Source of the DNA: an uncultured Oscillospiraceae bacterium
GTDB lineage: Bacteria > Bacillota > Clostridia > Oscillospirales > Ruminococcaceae
Length of the DNA stretch: 64,000 bases
Direction: 5' to 3'
Assembly: GCA_934466455.1 (NCBI GenBank)
Contig: CAKSLF010000008.1
Coordinates: 1-64,000 of the forward strand
The translations under genes were made by a program, and so were the position numbers. Positions within the stretch are counted from its first letter, which is position 1. Each line of letters opens with the position of its first letter. The notes under the pieces were generated by a model. It had not been told where the DNA came from, did no database searches, and saw only the letters and a list, made by a program, of their open reading frames with translations. Of the stretch, positions 17,246-25,623 are shown piece after piece.

Positions 17246-17314
17246 GAAAAAAATCAAAATTTTTCGCAAAAATTTTGCGCCGCAGCGTGCTCAAAAAGAG
17301 CAGGAGCTGCATCC

Positions 17315-17354
17315 CAAAAAAGGGTTCCGTGCTCAAAAATGAGCACGGAACCCT
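17315..17354 (-). terminator. Intrinsic terminator of the murI-argS operon
   Basis: A perfect 15-bp stem: AGGGTTCCGTGCTCA (17321-17335) with TGAGCACGGAACCCT (17340-17354). On the minus strand it is followed by six T residues. It lies 11 bp after argS. Confidence 0.88.
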
Positions 17355-17365
17355 TCGCCGATAAA

Positions 17366-19105
17366 TCACATACTCTCCGGCACGGTAATATTGAGCACGG
17401 TGAGCACATTTTTAATTGTGGTCTTTGCCGCAAGGCAAAGGGCAAGCCGAGCCTGCATAAGCTGTTCGTCGTCGCAGCGGCAGCGGCAGGCGTTATAGAA
17501 CTTATGGAAAGCCGCCGCAATATCAACGGCATATTTGGTAATGCGGGCGGGGTCATAAAGGCGTGCGGATTCCTTGATTTCTCCGGGGAAAGCCGCAATG
17601 CAGGAAACAAGGGCAAGCTCCTCCGGCTCTTTAAGAACGCCTGCGGGGATTTCTCCTGCGGGAGAAACTCCCTCTGCGGCAAGGGCTTTAAGAATGGAGC
17701 AAATCCTTGCATGGGCATACTGAACATAATAAACCGGGTTTTGGCTGGACTGCTCCACGGCAAGGTCAAGGTCAAAGATAAGGTGGGTGTTCGGTTCCCG
17801 CATATTAAAGAAGAAGCGTGCTGCGTCAATCGGCACTTCCTCAAGAAGGTCGGTAAGGGTGATCGCCTTGCCGGTGCGCTTGCTCATTCTTACGGGCTTT
17901 CCGTCCCGAACAAGCTCAACAAGCTGCATAAGAACAACATCAAGCTTGCTTCCGTCAAGGCCAAGGGCGTTCATTGCGCCTTTAAGGCGGGCAACATGAC
18001 CGTGGTGGTCTGCGCCCCAAACATTGATAACACGGCTAAAGCCTCTTTTTGCAAATTTGTTGTAGTGATAGGCAATATCGCCGGCAAAATAGGTGGGGTT
18101 TCCGTTTTGGCGGATAAGAACATCGTCTTTAAGCTCAAGAGCTTCGATTTGTTTATCGGTTTTTCCCTCCGCCTTCAGCATTTCGGTAAGGACCTCGGCG
18201 TTTTTGTACCAAAGTGCGCCGTCCTTTTCATAAGTAAGCCCCTTGTCGGAAAGAATCTTTACGATTTCGTCAACGCTTCCGTCGGCATAAAGGCTGCTTT
18301 CACGGAACCACACATCATAGTCGATGCGGTAGGTATGAAGGTCACGGTGAAGTCCCTCAACATTGGCGGGCAGCGCATAGGCGATAAGTGCGCTGCGGCG
18401 TTCCTCGGAGGGGGCGTTTACATATTTGTCGCCGTTAATATCGGCAAATTCCTTTGCACGAACCTTTATATCCTCGCCGTGATAGCCGTCTTCCGGAAAC
18501 TCAACTGCGTCCTCGCCGAGATAAAGCTGGAGATAGCGTGCTTCGAGGGATTTTCCGAATTTTTCGATTTGGTTTCCGGCGTCGTTTATATAAAATTCTC
18601 TGGTAACATCGTATCCGCACCAGGAGAGCACCTCTGCAAGACCGTCGCCGATTGCGCCGCCTCTTGCGTTGCCCATATGCATGGGACCGGTCGGGTTTGC
18701 GGAAACAAATTCCACCATAACCTTTTCGCCGTTTCCGCCGCAGCTTTTTCCGTAGCCGTCCCCTTCGGAAACGGCGGCGTTTACTGCCTCGGCATACCAA
18801 TGGGGGGCATAGAATACATTAAGGAAGCCGGGACCGGCAACCTCCGCTTTTTCAAAAAAGCTGCCCTCAAGCTCAAGGTGAGCGGCGATTGCTTCGGCAA
18901 TTTGGCGGGGGGCTTTACGGAACGCTCTTGCGGAAACCATTGCCGCATTGGAAGCAAGGTTGCCGTTTTTGCTGTCCGCAGGCACCTCGATTACAAATTC
19001 GGGAAGCTCCCCTTCGGGAAGCTCGCCCGCAGAAACGGCTGCCGAAGCCGCTTCTTTTATAAGCTCTCTGTATTGCGCTTTGGCTTCCGCCGATAAGTCA
19101 CGCAT
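17366..19105 (-). CDS. argS: Arginyl-tRNA synthetase
   Basis: 579 aa from the ATG at 19105; AAGGAG 10 nt upstream supports it rather than an in-frame GTG 9 nt earlier. Class I signatures: NPTGPMHMGNARGG (HIGH-type motif) and VRMSKRTGKAI (KMSKS-type motif); the C-terminal DALR anticodon-binding domain is present. The start overlaps the DUF1934 stop by 8 nt, a common arrangement in Clostridia. Confidence 0.96.
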   Translation of the reverse strand: MRDLSAEAKAQYRELIKEAASAAVSAGELPEGELPEFVIEVPADSKNGNLASNAAMVSARAFRKAPRQIAEAIAAHLELEGSFFEKAEVAGPGFLNVFYAPHWYAEAVNAAVSEGDGYGKSCGGNGEKVMVEFVSANPTGPMHMGNARGGAIGDGLAEVLSWCGYDVTREFYINDAGNQIEKFGKSLEARYLQLYLGEDAVEFPEDGYHGEDIKVRAKEFADINGDKYVNAPSEERRSALIAYALPANVEGLHRDLHTYRIDYDVWFRESSLYADGSVDEIVKILSDKGLTYEKDGALWYKNAEVLTEMLKAEGKTDKQIEALELKDDVLIRQNGNPTYFAGDIAYHYNKFAKRGFSRVINVWGADHHGHVARLKGAMNALGLDGSKLDVVLMQLVELVRDGKPVRMSKRTGKAITLTDLLEEVPIDAARFFFNMREPNTHLIFDLDLAVEQSSQNPVYYVQYAHARICSILKALAAEGVSPAGEIPAGVLKEPEELALVSCIAAFPGEIKESARLYDPARITKYAVDIAAAFHKFYNACRCRCDDEQLMQARLALCLAAKTTIKNVLTVLNITVPESM

Positions 19106-19535
19106 TGCTTTCACACTCCTTGACTACAATATTTACTTCCTGCTCGCTTGCAAGCATGGCGTTAATGTCCATTGAATATCTGAAATTGAGAATCCCGCCA
19201 TTGTCCTCCAATCCGTTTTCGATGGAAAGACCCTGAATACCCATGATCCAATCGGAAAAGCCGTTGTCATAGTGGCATTGGTGGCGTTCGCCCTTTTCAA
19301 TAATAAGCTGGCTTGTCCTTTTTCCGCTGCGGGTCATCGTAACGCAGTTTGTGCCCTCGATTTTAAGGAGGGTCTTCATGGTTGGGGCGGCGTCCTCCTC
19401 GTCCATCTCCTCATAGGAGAGATAACGGGCGTTGCGCTTTTTATAATAGCGACCCTTTGTCATAAGCTCAACGGTATCGCTTTCGCCGTCAATGCTTCGG
19501 GTGCCTTTGATAAAAATAACTACATCTTTTCCCAT
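19098..19535 (-). CDS. DUF1934 (YwiB-like) beta-barrel protein
   Basis: 145 aa. The sequence KDVVIFIKGTRSIDGESDTV followed by RYYKKRNARYLSYEE is typical of DUF1934/YwiB, a small calycin-like family of unknown function usually located just before argS. Here it overlaps argS by 8 nt, so translation is coupled. No catalytic residues can be named. Confidence 0.85.
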   Translation of the reverse strand: MGKDVVIFIKGTRSIDGESDTVELMTKGRYYKKRNARYLSYEEMDEEDAAPTMKTLLKIEGTNCVTMTRSGKRTSQLIIEKGERHQCHYDNGFSDWIMGIQGLSIENGLEDNGGILNFRYSMDINAMLASEQEVNIVVKECESNA

Positions 19536-19598
19536 ATAATAATCCTTATATTTAATACGAGCACCGTGTTTTTGCTCTGATGCGGTGAAAAGCTTGCC

Positions 19599-20414
19599 CT
19601 ATTTCACCAAATCCTCCGGGTCTATGCGGGTAACCTCACAAAGCTCTTCTCCAAGGAACTCCCTGCCCAGCCTTGAAAAGCCCTCCACCTTGTCCGTGAC
19701 AAAAAATTTCATTCCGCCCTGTTTTTTTGCGGAAAGAAGTCCGTTTTTCGCCAAAAAGTCCTTTGCGGAGAGGGCAGCTTCGCTGCCTGCGTCAATAAGC
19801 CGAAGCCTGTAATCGGTAAGCCGGTCGATAAGGTTATAAAGAAGCGGATAATGAGTGCAGCCGAGGATAAGCGTATCTATATTCTTTCCGTCAAAGGCGG
19901 AAAGATAGTCCTGCGCAACAAGGCGGGTCACCTCGCAGTCTGCGCCGAAATATCCGTTTTCAACAAGGGGAACAAAAAGCGGGCATGCCTTTGCGGTAAA
20001 CTGTACATTGGGAATAAGCCTTTCCGCAAGCTTTTCATAAGAGCGGCTTGCAACGGTGGCTGCGGTTGCAACAAGCCCGATTTTACCGTTTTTTGTTGCT
20101 TCTGCCGCAGCGTTTACGGCGGGCTCCACAACGCCCATGCACGGAACGGAAAAGCCGTCTTTAAGCTCCTCCCCAAGAACGGAGCTTACCGTTCCGCAGG
20201 CAACGATTATCATTTTTACATCCTGCTTTTCAAGAAAGCGTATGCATTCCGTGGCATAGCGGCGAATAACCTGCGGGCTTCTGCTTCCGTAGGGAACACG
20301 CCCGGTATCGCCGAAAAACACTATGTCCTCTCCGGGAAGAATTTTTCTAAGTTCCCGAACGGCGGTAAGCCCGCCAAGCCCGGAATCAAAAACGCCTATT
20401 GCTCTTTCGTCCAT
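19599..20414 (-). CDS. murI: Glutamate racemase
   Basis: 271 aa. GVFDSGLGGLTAVREL at the N terminus and GCTHYPLL with the second catalytic Cys are clear. The first Cys motif reads VACGTVSS where most MurI proteins have CNT. It makes D-glutamate for peptidoglycan. The start overlaps the ddl stop by one base (TAATG), so the two wall-precursor enzymes are coupled. Confidence 0.95.
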   Translation of the reverse strand: MDERAIGVFDSGLGGLTAVRELRKILPGEDIVFFGDTGRVPYGSRSPQVIRRYATECIRFLEKQDVKMIIVACGTVSSVLGEELKDGFSVPCMGVVEPAVNAAAEATKNGKIGLVATAATVASRSYEKLAERLIPNVQFTAKACPLFVPLVENGYFGADCEVTRLVAQDYLSAFDGKNIDTLILGCTHYPLLYNLIDRLTDYRLRLIDAGSEAALSAKDFLAKNGLLSAKKQGGMKFFVTDKVEGFSRLGREFLGEELCEVTRIDPEDLVK

Positions 20415-21487
20415 TATTCCTCCGAAAATTCGGCCTCCGCAAGCTCAATAAGCCCCGTAATAAGTTCGGAATAGCTCATTCCCGCTGCCATCATCAGCTT
20501 TGGGTACATGGATATGTTTGTAAATCCGGGAAGAGTGTTCGGTTCGTTGAGCACGACATTTCCGCTTTCTCTTTCAACAAGAAAATCAACTCTTGTAAGT
20601 CCCCGGCAGCCGAGTACGGAATAAGCCTGCCTTGCAATTTTGCGGATTTCCTCCGCCTTTTCGTCGGAAAGCCTTGCCGGGATATAAAGCTTGCTTTCCG
20701 CATTATAATATTTTGCGTCATAGCTGTAAAATTCGTCCGCCGGAACAATTTCTCCCGGTCCGCCGACGGAAAGCTCCCGGTTTCCGAAAACGGCGCATTC
20801 AACCTCGATGGGGTCTTTTACCGCTTCTTCAACGATTATTTTGCAATCGTTTTCAAAAGCAAGCTCAAACGCCGCAGAAAGCTCCTCACGGCTTTTTGCC
20901 TTTGTGATTCCTACGGAGGAGCCTGCGTTTGCGGGCTTTACGAAAACGGGGAAGCCAAGTTCCGTGCTCACGGAATCAAAAGCGTGCTCAAGGTTGCAGC
21001 CCTTCATAAAAGTAAGCCATTTTACCTGCGGGATACCCGCATTTTTGAGCACGGCATGGCAAATATCCTTATCCATACACATTGCGGAGGAAAGAACACG
21101 GCATCCGACATAGGGAATACCCGCAATCTCAAGAAGTCCCTGCATACTTCCGTCCTCGCCGTTTCTTCCGTGAAGAACCGGGAAAACCGCATTTATGCGG
21201 CGGGGGAACATTGCGGGTCCCTCCTCGACCATAATTCCGTGTACGCTTCTGTCCGGGCAGATAAACGCCCTTTTAAGGTGCTTTTTGTCCTCTTCCCATG
21301 TGTTGTTGCGAACTTTTTCGATTTCGCCGGAATAGAGATACCATTCGCCCTCTTTTGTTATGCCGAGAAGCAGCGGTTCGTATTTTTCTTTGTCGATATT
21401 TTCCGCAACGGAGGCAACGGACATACACGAAACCTCGTGCTCGCTTGAAACGCCGCCGAAAATAAGGGCGATTATTTTTTTGCTCAT
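20414..21487 (-). CDS. ddl: D-alanine--D-alanine ligase
   Basis: 357 aa from the ATG at 21487 (MSKKIIALIFGGVSSEHEVS). ATP-grasp motifs: HGRNGEDGSMQGLLE near residue 95, EVECAVFG and LNEPNTLPGFT near the C terminus. Ligates D-Ala for peptidoglycan. Co-transcribed with murI. A longer in-frame reading upstream to 21565 would overlap the DUF4364 gene and is not supported. Confidence 0.96.
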   Translation of the reverse strand: MSKKIIALIFGGVSSEHEVSCMSVASVAENIDKEKYEPLLLGITKEGEWYLYSGEIEKVRNNTWEEDKKHLKRAFICPDRSVHGIMVEEGPAMFPRRINAVFPVLHGRNGEDGSMQGLLEIAGIPYVGCRVLSSAMCMDKDICHAVLKNAGIPQVKWLTFMKGCNLEHAFDSVSTELGFPVFVKPANAGSSVGITKAKSREELSAAFELAFENDCKIIVEEAVKDPIEVECAVFGNRELSVGGPGEIVPADEFYSYDAKYYNAESKLYIPARLSDEKAEEIRKIARQAYSVLGCRGLTRVDFLVERESGNVVLNEPNTLPGFTNISMYPKLMMAAGMSYSELITGLIELAEAEFSEE

Positions 21488-21548
21488 ATAAAAAGACCTC
21501 TTTTCGGAAGAGTAAAATTTTTTGCCGGGCAAAAAAAGCCCTCTGCCG

Positions 21549-22106
21549 TCAGATTTCTCCGGCAAGAGCCTCCAAAACCTTTGAATAAGTTTCCGCCGGG
21601 TTGCTCAAAAAGCGTTCCCTAACGAAAGCAGCCTGTTCCTCGTCCGGCATAAACAGAGAAAGCTCCATAAGGTCGGTGCCTATATCCGTCACCCTCATAT
21701 GTACCTTAAAGCCGTCCTCGGTTTTTGTTATGGAAACAAGGTTTTCTTTTTCTATGCGCCGCCGCCGCAAAATATTCCTTGCCGCTTCGGCGGATTTTTC
21801 TTTAATCGAAAGGGGCAGCTTTCCGACGAGGGTTGCCTCGACGGCTCTTCCCTTTTCGGTAAGGGAATATTCGCTTATTCCCGCAGGGGATTTAAGCGCA
21901 AGGACGCAGCCGGAGCTTTCAAGCTCCGCCAATGCGTCGGAAAATTCAAAATAATTTGCCGCTCCGTCGGAAAGCACTGCCTCCGTAAGCTCGTCAAAGC
22001 TCATCGGAGAATCCGCCTCCATAAGAATGTGGCAGATAAGGATGCGGATTTCGCCTCCGTCGGTAAGTCCGCCGGGTCTTATTCCGGCGGTGAAGGTTTC
22101 GTCCAA
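21549..22106 (-). CDS. DUF4364 family protein, probable DNA-binding regulator
   Basis: 185 aa. The N terminus (EIRILICHILMEADSPMSFD) looks like a winged helix, matching the DUF4364 family found in Clostridia. It lies at the head of the ddl-murI-DUF1934-argS run. Target genes are not evident. The family assignment is by recognisable pattern, not by search. Confidence 0.75.
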   Translation of the reverse strand: MDETFTAGIRPGGLTDGGEIRILICHILMEADSPMSFDELTEAVLSDGAANYFEFSDALAELESSGCVLALKSPAGISEYSLTEKGRAVEATLVGKLPLSIKEKSAEAARNILRRRRIEKENLVSITKTEDGFKVHMRVTDIGTDLMELSLFMPDEEQAAFVRERFLSNPAETYSKVLEALAGEI

Positions 22107-22137
22107 GGCAATGCCCTCCTTTCATATAAAAATGATT

Positions 22138-22164
22138 GCGGGCACTTTGACAAAAAGTGCCCGC
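22138..22164 (-). terminator. Hairpin after the psuG fusion gene
   Basis: GCGGGCACTTT (22138-22148) pairs perfectly with AAAGTGCCCGC (22154-22164). On the minus strand it is followed by a T-rich stretch. A second small hairpin (AAAACG/CGTTTT, 22182-22197) lies nearer the gene. Confidence 0.65.
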
Positions 22165-22207
22165 CAAAGCGTTAAAAGGCAAAAACGCAAGCGTTTTTTT
22201 CGGTTTA

Positions 22208-24241
22208 TCAGTCGGTCTTTATGCACTTATGGGGAATTTCGTGTTTCTTAAAGAACTGACCGCAGCGAGTGCATTTCCAAGGCCATTCATGCTCGCCGGT
22301 ATATTCAAGCGGACCTTTGCAGTCGATATATTCCGGCTCTGCGGCTTTTTCTTCCTCCTTGTGCTTTGCTTCTCCGGCTGCCTCGGCAATGCGCTGTTTG
22401 CGCTCCTCGGCACGCTTGCGGTAAAAGTTGGGGTCATAGGAGGTCATGCCGTCGGTATCCATCTCCGGCTTTACCATGTTGTCGGGCTTGCGTTCTTTTT
22501 TCTCGTGAACGGGGGGAACATACTCGGTAAGGGTATTTTCGTCCTCTGCGCCCGTGGGGTCGTCAAATGGAGAAACATATTCGTCCTGTGCGGGTTTTTC
22601 CGGCTCTGCGGCTTTTTCTGCGGCTTCTTCAAAAACCTCTGCAGCTTCCTCTGCGTTTTCCTCCGCTGCGGGAGCTTCCTGCACCGGTTCTTCCGCTGCG
22701 GGAGCCTCCGGCTCTGCGGGCTTTTCAACGGTTTCCTCAACCATAGCCATAACCTCGTCGGAGGTGCGTGCAATTACATTGTCAACGGGTGCGTCGCCGC
22801 CCGCCGCAGAGGGCTCGGGCTTTTGCTCCGGGGCTTTTTCACGCTTCGGGGCAAAGGGATTTACCCATTGGTCGTCGGGAACGGCTTTGTATGACGGTGC
22901 GGATGCAGGCTCCGGTTCGGGCTGCGGGGCGGGTCTTACGGGTTTATAGGGGTTGACATAGGGCTGCGCTGCCGGTGCGGGCTGATAGGGTTGGGCAAAT
23001 TGCTCCTGCGCAGGCTGGTAAGGCATCTGCTGATAGGGATTCGGCGCAGCCTGTTGATAAGGTGTCTGCTGATAGGGGTTGGGAGCGGGCTGCTGCGGGG
23101 CATAGGGATTTTGCTGCCCGTATGGCATCTGCTGATAAGGATTTACATAAGGATTTACAAAAGAAGGCATTGCGGGCATTGCCGCCATGCGCTGGCTTAT
23201 AAGATTTTCAACCTCGGTGCGGAAGGCGGAGATTTCTCTGCCTATGCTTTCTGCGGTATCGTCGGCAATTTCCGCCCGAAGCATATCAAGGCTTTCTTCG
23301 TTTTCCTCTGCGGCGTCCTGCGCCTCCATTGCGGAGAGGGCAACTGCGGTTTTTGCCGCAACCTTTGCATTGTTATAAACAAGCTGGATGTTGGAATCAA
23401 GGCTCATTCCGCCGGTCATTTCCTTAACAAGAGCAAGAAGGAACGGAGTGAGCTGTTTACCCTTAATCCCGTTTTCCTCGGCTTTTTTGACGGCGATGTC
23501 TATCGCTCTGTCCGCCATAGCCTTCGGCATTTCGTATTCCTTTGGAATGGGGTTGCCGACAAGGATTCCGCCGTGAACGCCGAGGTCGTGCTTTGCCTTG
23601 ATGGTTTTTGCAAGCTCCTCCGGAGTATCAATGCGGTAATCAACGCCAAAGCCGCTTTCGCGGCAATAAAATGCGGGAAGCTCGTCCGTGCCGAAGCCGA
23701 TTACGGGAACGCCCTTTGTTTCAAGATATTCAAGAGTAAGACCGATATCAAGAATGGATTTTGCGCCGGCGCAAACAACGGTAACATCGGTTCTGCCAAG
23801 CTCCTCAAGGTCGGCGGAAATATCCATGGTGGTTTCTGCGCCTCTGTGAACGCCGCCGATTCCTCCGGTTGCAAAAATCTTAATTCCCGCCATGGCGGCA
23901 ATAATCATTGTGGAAGCAACGGTTGTTGCGCCGTCCATTCCCTTTGCGGCAAGAACGGGAAGATCCCGGCGGGAGGCCTTTGTAACAGCCATACCTTTTT
24001 TGCCGAGGTACTCGATTTCTGCGGCGGAAAGACCAACCTTCATTTTGCCGCCGATAATTGCGATAGTTGCGGGAACAGCCCCCTCGGAGCGGATTATATC
24101 CTCCACATTGCGTGCGGTTTGCACATTTTGCGGATAGGGCATACCGTGGCTGATTATGGTGGATTCAAGGGCGACTACGGGGCGACCCTCTTTAAGAGCG
24201 GCGGAAACCTCCGGCGCAATATCAAGATACATATTATTCAT
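22208..24241 (-). CDS. psuG: Pseudouridine-5'-phosphate glycosidase fused to a long disordered tail and C-terminal metal-binding motif
   Basis: 677 aa, about twice the usual PsuG length of roughly 300. Residues 1-310 are a complete PsuG domain (VALESTIISHGMPYPQN, KASRRDLP, GATTVASTM, GGIGGVHRGAE), which splits or forms pseudouridine 5'-phosphate from ribose-5-phosphate and uracil. Then comes a likely coiled coil (about 320-375), a Pro/Gln/Tyr-rich region with repeated NPYQQ-type units (about 380-460), and an acidic Glu/Ala/Pro region. The last 40 residues carry WKCTRCGQFFKKHEIPHKC, a C-x2-C-x6-H-x3-H-x-C motif likely to bind zinc. The frame is continuous. No psuK kinase lies next to it. The role of the tail is unknown. 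Confidence 0.85.
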   Translation of the reverse strand: MNNMYLDIAPEVSAALKEGRPVVALESTIISHGMPYPQNVQTARNVEDIIRSEGAVPATIAIIGGKMKVGLSAAEIEYLGKKGMAVTKASRRDLPVLAAKGMDGATTVASTMIIAAMAGIKIFATGGIGGVHRGAETTMDISADLEELGRTDVTVVCAGAKSILDIGLTLEYLETKGVPVIGFGTDELPAFYCRESGFGVDYRIDTPEELAKTIKAKHDLGVHGGILVGNPIPKEYEMPKAMADRAIDIAVKKAEENGIKGKQLTPFLLALVKEMTGGMSLDSNIQLVYNNAKVAAKTAVALSAMEAQDAAEENEESLDMLRAEIADDTAESIGREISAFRTEVENLISQRMAAMPAMPSFVNPYVNPYQQMPYGQQNPYAPQQPAPNPYQQTPYQQAAPNPYQQMPYQPAQEQFAQPYQPAPAAQPYVNPYKPVRPAPQPEPEPASAPSYKAVPDDQWVNPFAPKREKAPEQKPEPSAAGGDAPVDNVIARTSDEVMAMVEETVEKPAEPEAPAAEEPVQEAPAAEENAEEAAEVFEEAAEKAAEPEKPAQDEYVSPFDDPTGAEDENTLTEYVPPVHEKKERKPDNMVKPEMDTDGMTSYDPNFYRKRAEERKQRIAEAAGEAKHKEEEKAAEPEYIDCKGPLEYTGEHEWPWKCTRCGQFFKKHEIPHKCIKTD

Positions 24242-24310
24242 AACAAATCTCCTCCGTTAACGAATATATTCTGCTATGACAGTAAAACGATTTTAACAGG
24301 CTGCGCCGCA

Positions 24311-25042
24311 TTATTTGCGGGGAGCCTTTTCAAGTGCCTGCTTTACAACACAAAGGTGGTCCGTGCAGGCTTTGCAGGTAAGATAGGAGTTTGTCTCCTC
24401 GCAAAATCTTTCCGGGTGGCGGTTATAGGTTATTTCCCAAGCCACGGTGCAGATAAGCGCAAGAGCAACAAGGCTCCAGGAATAGAAGTGCGGGATAAAA
24501 ACAAGGGGCGTTACGGTCATAATCGTGCCCCAGGCAAAAATCCGGCAGGTAACACAGCATTTGTTCTTCATAAAAAGCTTTTGGAACGGGCAATAAAACA
24601 CAATGCAGATAACATCGCAAAGATAATAGAACACCGTAAGCAAAAGCATTTCCGGTACGCCGAAAATTCCGCAATAATAAAGTGCCGCAAAAGCAAGGTT
24701 TGGGATGATCCAGACGATTGCGACCCTTGTTGCGCCAAGGTTGAGCTTTTTAAGCTTTGTGCGGAGGAAAAAGCCGTCCGCAACCTCCTCAACTTTTTTG
24801 AAGGTTTGGGGAAACTGTTTAAGGCAGCCCCTTGATATTCGGGATTTCGGCGAAAGCTGAAGCGCAAAGGAAATAAGCAAAATCACCCAAAGGATATTGA
24901 CCGGGGAAAAAAGCTCTTTGTTTTGCGTAAAATCAAGTATGCTGCGGTTTTTGATATATCCGAGAAGCGCAGCGATAAGGATGCAAAGCCGGAAGAAAAA
25001 GCGCAGCAAATAGCTGCGGAAAATATTAAATGCCTTATCCAT
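24311..25042 (-). CDS. Multi-pass membrane protein of unknown function, Cys-rich
   Basis: 243 aa with about six hydrophobic segments. Conserved-looking cysteines occur as KNKCCVTCRI in a loop and CEETNSYLTCKACTDHLC near the C terminus, suggesting a metal or redox site facing the cytoplasm. It lies 69 bp upstream of psuG on the same strand. I recognise no named family. Confidence 0.65.
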   Translation of the reverse strand: MDKAFNIFRSYLLRFFFRLCILIAALLGYIKNRSILDFTQNKELFSPVNILWVILLISFALQLSPKSRISRGCLKQFPQTFKKVEEVADGFFLRTKLKKLNLGATRVAIVWIIPNLAFAALYYCGIFGVPEMLLLTVFYYLCDVICIVFYCPFQKLFMKNKCCVTCRIFAWGTIMTVTPLVFIPHFYSWSLVALALICTVAWEITYNRHPERFCEETNSYLTCKACTDHLCVVKQALEKAPRK

Positions 25043-25229
25043 AATTCTGCCGAAATACGCATCCTTTCAGAAAAAAAGCCAAAACGCTTTTTTACGGCTT
25101 TTTTCAAACGCCGAAGCGCAAAGCCCGAAATTTTATCAAAATATCTACACATATAATATAATAGAAAACGCAGGGAATGTCAATTACTAATTGCCCCATA
25201 GCCGCCGATTTTGCCCCTTTTGCAAAAGG

Positions 25230-25258
25230 GAATATTTTTCCGCCGCCGGACATAGGCT
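25230..25258 (+). promoter_or_regulatory. Candidate sigma-E-type promoter of spoIIID
   Basis: GAATATT (25230-25236), 14-bp spacer, CATAGGCT (25251-25258), which partly matches the sporulation sigma-E consensus. spoIIID is sigma-E dependent in Bacillus. The match is imperfect. Confidence 0.35.
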
Positions 25259-25295
25259 CTATACTAAACTTTTTTTAAGGAGGCTGTGTCCCGTT

Positions 25296-25577
25296 ATGAA
25301 AGGAATGCCGGAGGAAAGAGCCGTTGCGGCGGCGGAATACATAATCGAAAATAAAACCACCGTAAGAAAAACCGCAAAACGCTTTGGAGTAAGCAAAAGC
25401 ACCGTACATAAAGATGTTTCCGAACGCCTTGCACATATAAGCCCTGCACTCTATGCGGAGGTAAAATCCGTTTTGGAGCGAAACAAAAGAGAACGCCACC
25501 TTAGAGGAGGCGAGGCGACAAAGCAAAAATACGAGCATATCAGGGAGGCAATGGAAAAAAACGCCACTGCCGAATAA
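25296..25577 (+). CDS. spoIIID: Sporulation transcription factor SpoIIID
   Basis: 93 aa from the ATG at 25296. The sequence AEYIIENKTTVRKTAKRFGV followed by SKSTVHKDVSERL is the diagnostic helix-turn-helix of SpoIIID, which regulates mother-cell genes during sporulation. An AAGGAGG lies 12 nt upstream; a second ATG nine bases further in is also possible. It shows that the organism carries a sporulation programme. A terminator follows at 25601. Confidence 0.95.
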   Translation: MKGMPEERAVAAAEYIIENKTTVRKTAKRFGVSKSTVHKDVSERLAHISPALYAEVKSVLERNKRERHLRGGEATKQKYEHIREAMEKNATAE

Positions 25578-25600
25578 AAACGCCGCCGAAAAGCAAAAAT

Positions 25601-25623
25601 AATCCCCGAAAGGGGATTTTTTT
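25601..25623 (+). terminator. Terminator of spoIIID overlapping the next ribosome site
   Basis: AATCCCC, GAAA loop, GGGGATT (25601-25618), then T residues to 25623. The 3' arm AGGGGA is also the best ribosome site for the GTG start at 25624. Confidence 0.75.

Noticed and set aside
17078..19096. A 672-codon open frame on the plus strand opposite argS
   Set aside because: It lies wholly antisense to a clear arginyl-tRNA synthetase; its Cys/Gly/Lys-rich composition is typical of a mirror frame in this codon usage. Similar long mirror frames at 22991-24835, 54229-56325 (minus) and 59279-60790 (minus) were dropped for the same reason.
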